Origin: Thermoanaerobacter ethanolicus JW 200
GTDB lineage: Bacteria; Bacillota; Thermoanaerobacteria; Thermoanaerobacterales; Thermoanaerobacteraceae
Direction: 5' to 3'
DNA: 64,000 nucleotides
NCBI RefSeq assembly: GCF_003722315.1
Contig: NZ_CP033580.1
Span: 1,487,001-1,551,000 of the forward strand
The position numbers and the translations under genes were made by a program. Below, piece by piece: positions 63,515 through 64,000 of the stretch (position 1 is its first letter; the number at the start of each line of letters is the position of its first letter). A model generated the notes under the pieces. The model worked only from the letters and a program-made list of their open reading frames with translations, did no database searches and was not told the DNA's origin.

Positions 63515-64000
63515 ATGGTTATAAAAGGTGAGTATGTAAATATAAAAGGCAGTAAAATTCATTATTTAGAAATAGATAAAGAGAGTAGCAAAGATACAGT
63601 GATATTATTGCATGGCAAAAGATACAATGCTTATGATTGGATAAATTCAGGGATAGCTGAAAATTTATCTAATCAAGGATTTAAGGTGATATGCTTTGAG
63701 TTTCCCGGATATGGTTCTTCCGAAGAGTGCGATTTAGAAAAGGAAGAGGTTTTATTAGAATTTGTAAAAAAATTAAATATATCTTCTTTTCACCTTGTAG
63801 CTCCCTCTTTTAGTGGGGAGATATCTATAAAATTTGCTCTCAAATATGGCGATATGCTTAAAAGCTTGACAATTGTAGATAGCATAAATGTAGATAAATA
63901 CAAAGAAAAATTAAATGAAATATATGTAAAAACATTGATTGTATGGGGGAAGAAAGATGAAATTGCACCCTATGAATTTGCGGAAATATTGAAAAATAAT
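63515..64000 (+). CDS. alpha/beta hydrolase, 3' end beyond window
   Basis: The first 162 residues are visible. They match the alpha/beta hydrolase fold: VILLHGKRYNAYDW (oxyanion region), VICFEFPGYGSSEE, the nucleophile elbow and LIVWGKKDEIAP, which supplies the acidic residue. The elbow reads LVAPSFSGE rather than GxSxG, so Ser would sit in an unusual APSFS context. AGAGGTGAT precedes the ATG, 11 bp after the oxidoreductase stop, so the two are likely cotranscribed. Confidence 0.8.
   Translation, partial: MVIKGEYVNIKGSKIHYLEIDKESSKDTVILLHGKRYNAYDWINSGIAENLSNQGFKVICFEFPGYGSSEECDLEKEEVLLEFVKKLNISSFHLVAPSFSGEISIKFALKYGDMLKSLTIVDSINVDKYKEKLNEIYVKTLIVWGKKDEIAPYEFAEILKNN

Noticed and set aside
1-64000. 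CRISPR array or restriction/defence island
   Set aside because: No regularly spaced short direct repeats and no cas, restriction or toxin-antitoxin genes were seen.

Overview
The window looks like a chromosomal segment of a thermophilic, spore-forming Clostridia-type Firmicute, most likely Thermoanaerobacter or a close relative. Supporting signs are the low GC content, strong GGAGG ribosome binding sites, many GTG/TTG starts, sporulation genes (gpr, spoIIP, yqfC, yqfD, a Spo0E-like phosphatase), CIRCE/HrcA heat-shock control, a single-chain glycyl-tRNA synthetase, and a tmRNA tag reading ADRELAYAA. Genus assignment is inference from general knowledge; no database was searched.

Layout. 1-5.5 kb: comEA, a coiled-coil secreted protein, a PgpA-like protein, an intact IS1182-like element inserted in the leader of gltX, then gltX. 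5.5-9.7 kb: a satD-like scar, tRNA-Glu and tRNA-Gln on the minus strand, ferredoxin, ilvE, an alanyl-tRNA editing protein, a Spo0E-like protein and an ECF transporter S component. 9.7-14.8 kb: HAD hydrolase, MBL hydrolase, comEC, holA, and rpsT convergent with them. 14.9-21.2 kb: a holin-like membrane protein, gpr, spoIIP, a large membrane protein with an alkaline-phosphatase-like ectodomain, a glycosyltransferase and a small membrane protein. 21.2-30.6 kb: lepA, hemW, then the CIRCE-controlled hrcA-grpE-dnaK-dnaJ-prmA-rsmE cluster. 31.1-34.7 kb: mtaB, a HIT protein, rpsU and yqeY, with a type I asparaginase convergent. 34.8-43.3 kb: the cluster yqfC-yqfD-phoH-pgpH-ybeY-dgkA/PAP2-era-deoC-recO-DUF4342. 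43.4-49.1 kb: glyS, then ccpN-ppsR-ppdK (control of pyruvate/PEP metabolism). 49.1-52.7 kb: a group IIC intron sitting directly after the ppdK terminator and itself split by an IS110-family element. 52.8-56.6 kb: HD protein, rnr, smpB, ssrA, tRNA-Ala (RNA decay and ribosome rescue). 56.8-64 kb: a DUF969/DUF979/pcp operon, a Crp/Fnr regulator, a DJ-1/PfpI protein, a truncated LysR regulator, a flavin oxidoreductase and the start of an alpha/beta hydrolase.

Most of the window is conserved housekeeping sequence. The unusual material is mobile or repetitive. Two copies of a GC-rich, highly structured ~260-330 bp repeat (30697-31024 and 60313-60575) each lie between two terminator-like hairpins. 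For the second copy the flanking hairpins are an exact 26-bp direct repeat. Comparison of the copies shows one compensatory base-pair change, suggesting a structured RNA or MITE-like element that lands in terminators. The IS110 element has a structured non-coding leader with short matches to its donor end and its target, as expected of a bridge RNA. All the mobile elements except the IS110 copy sit at palindromes or terminators.
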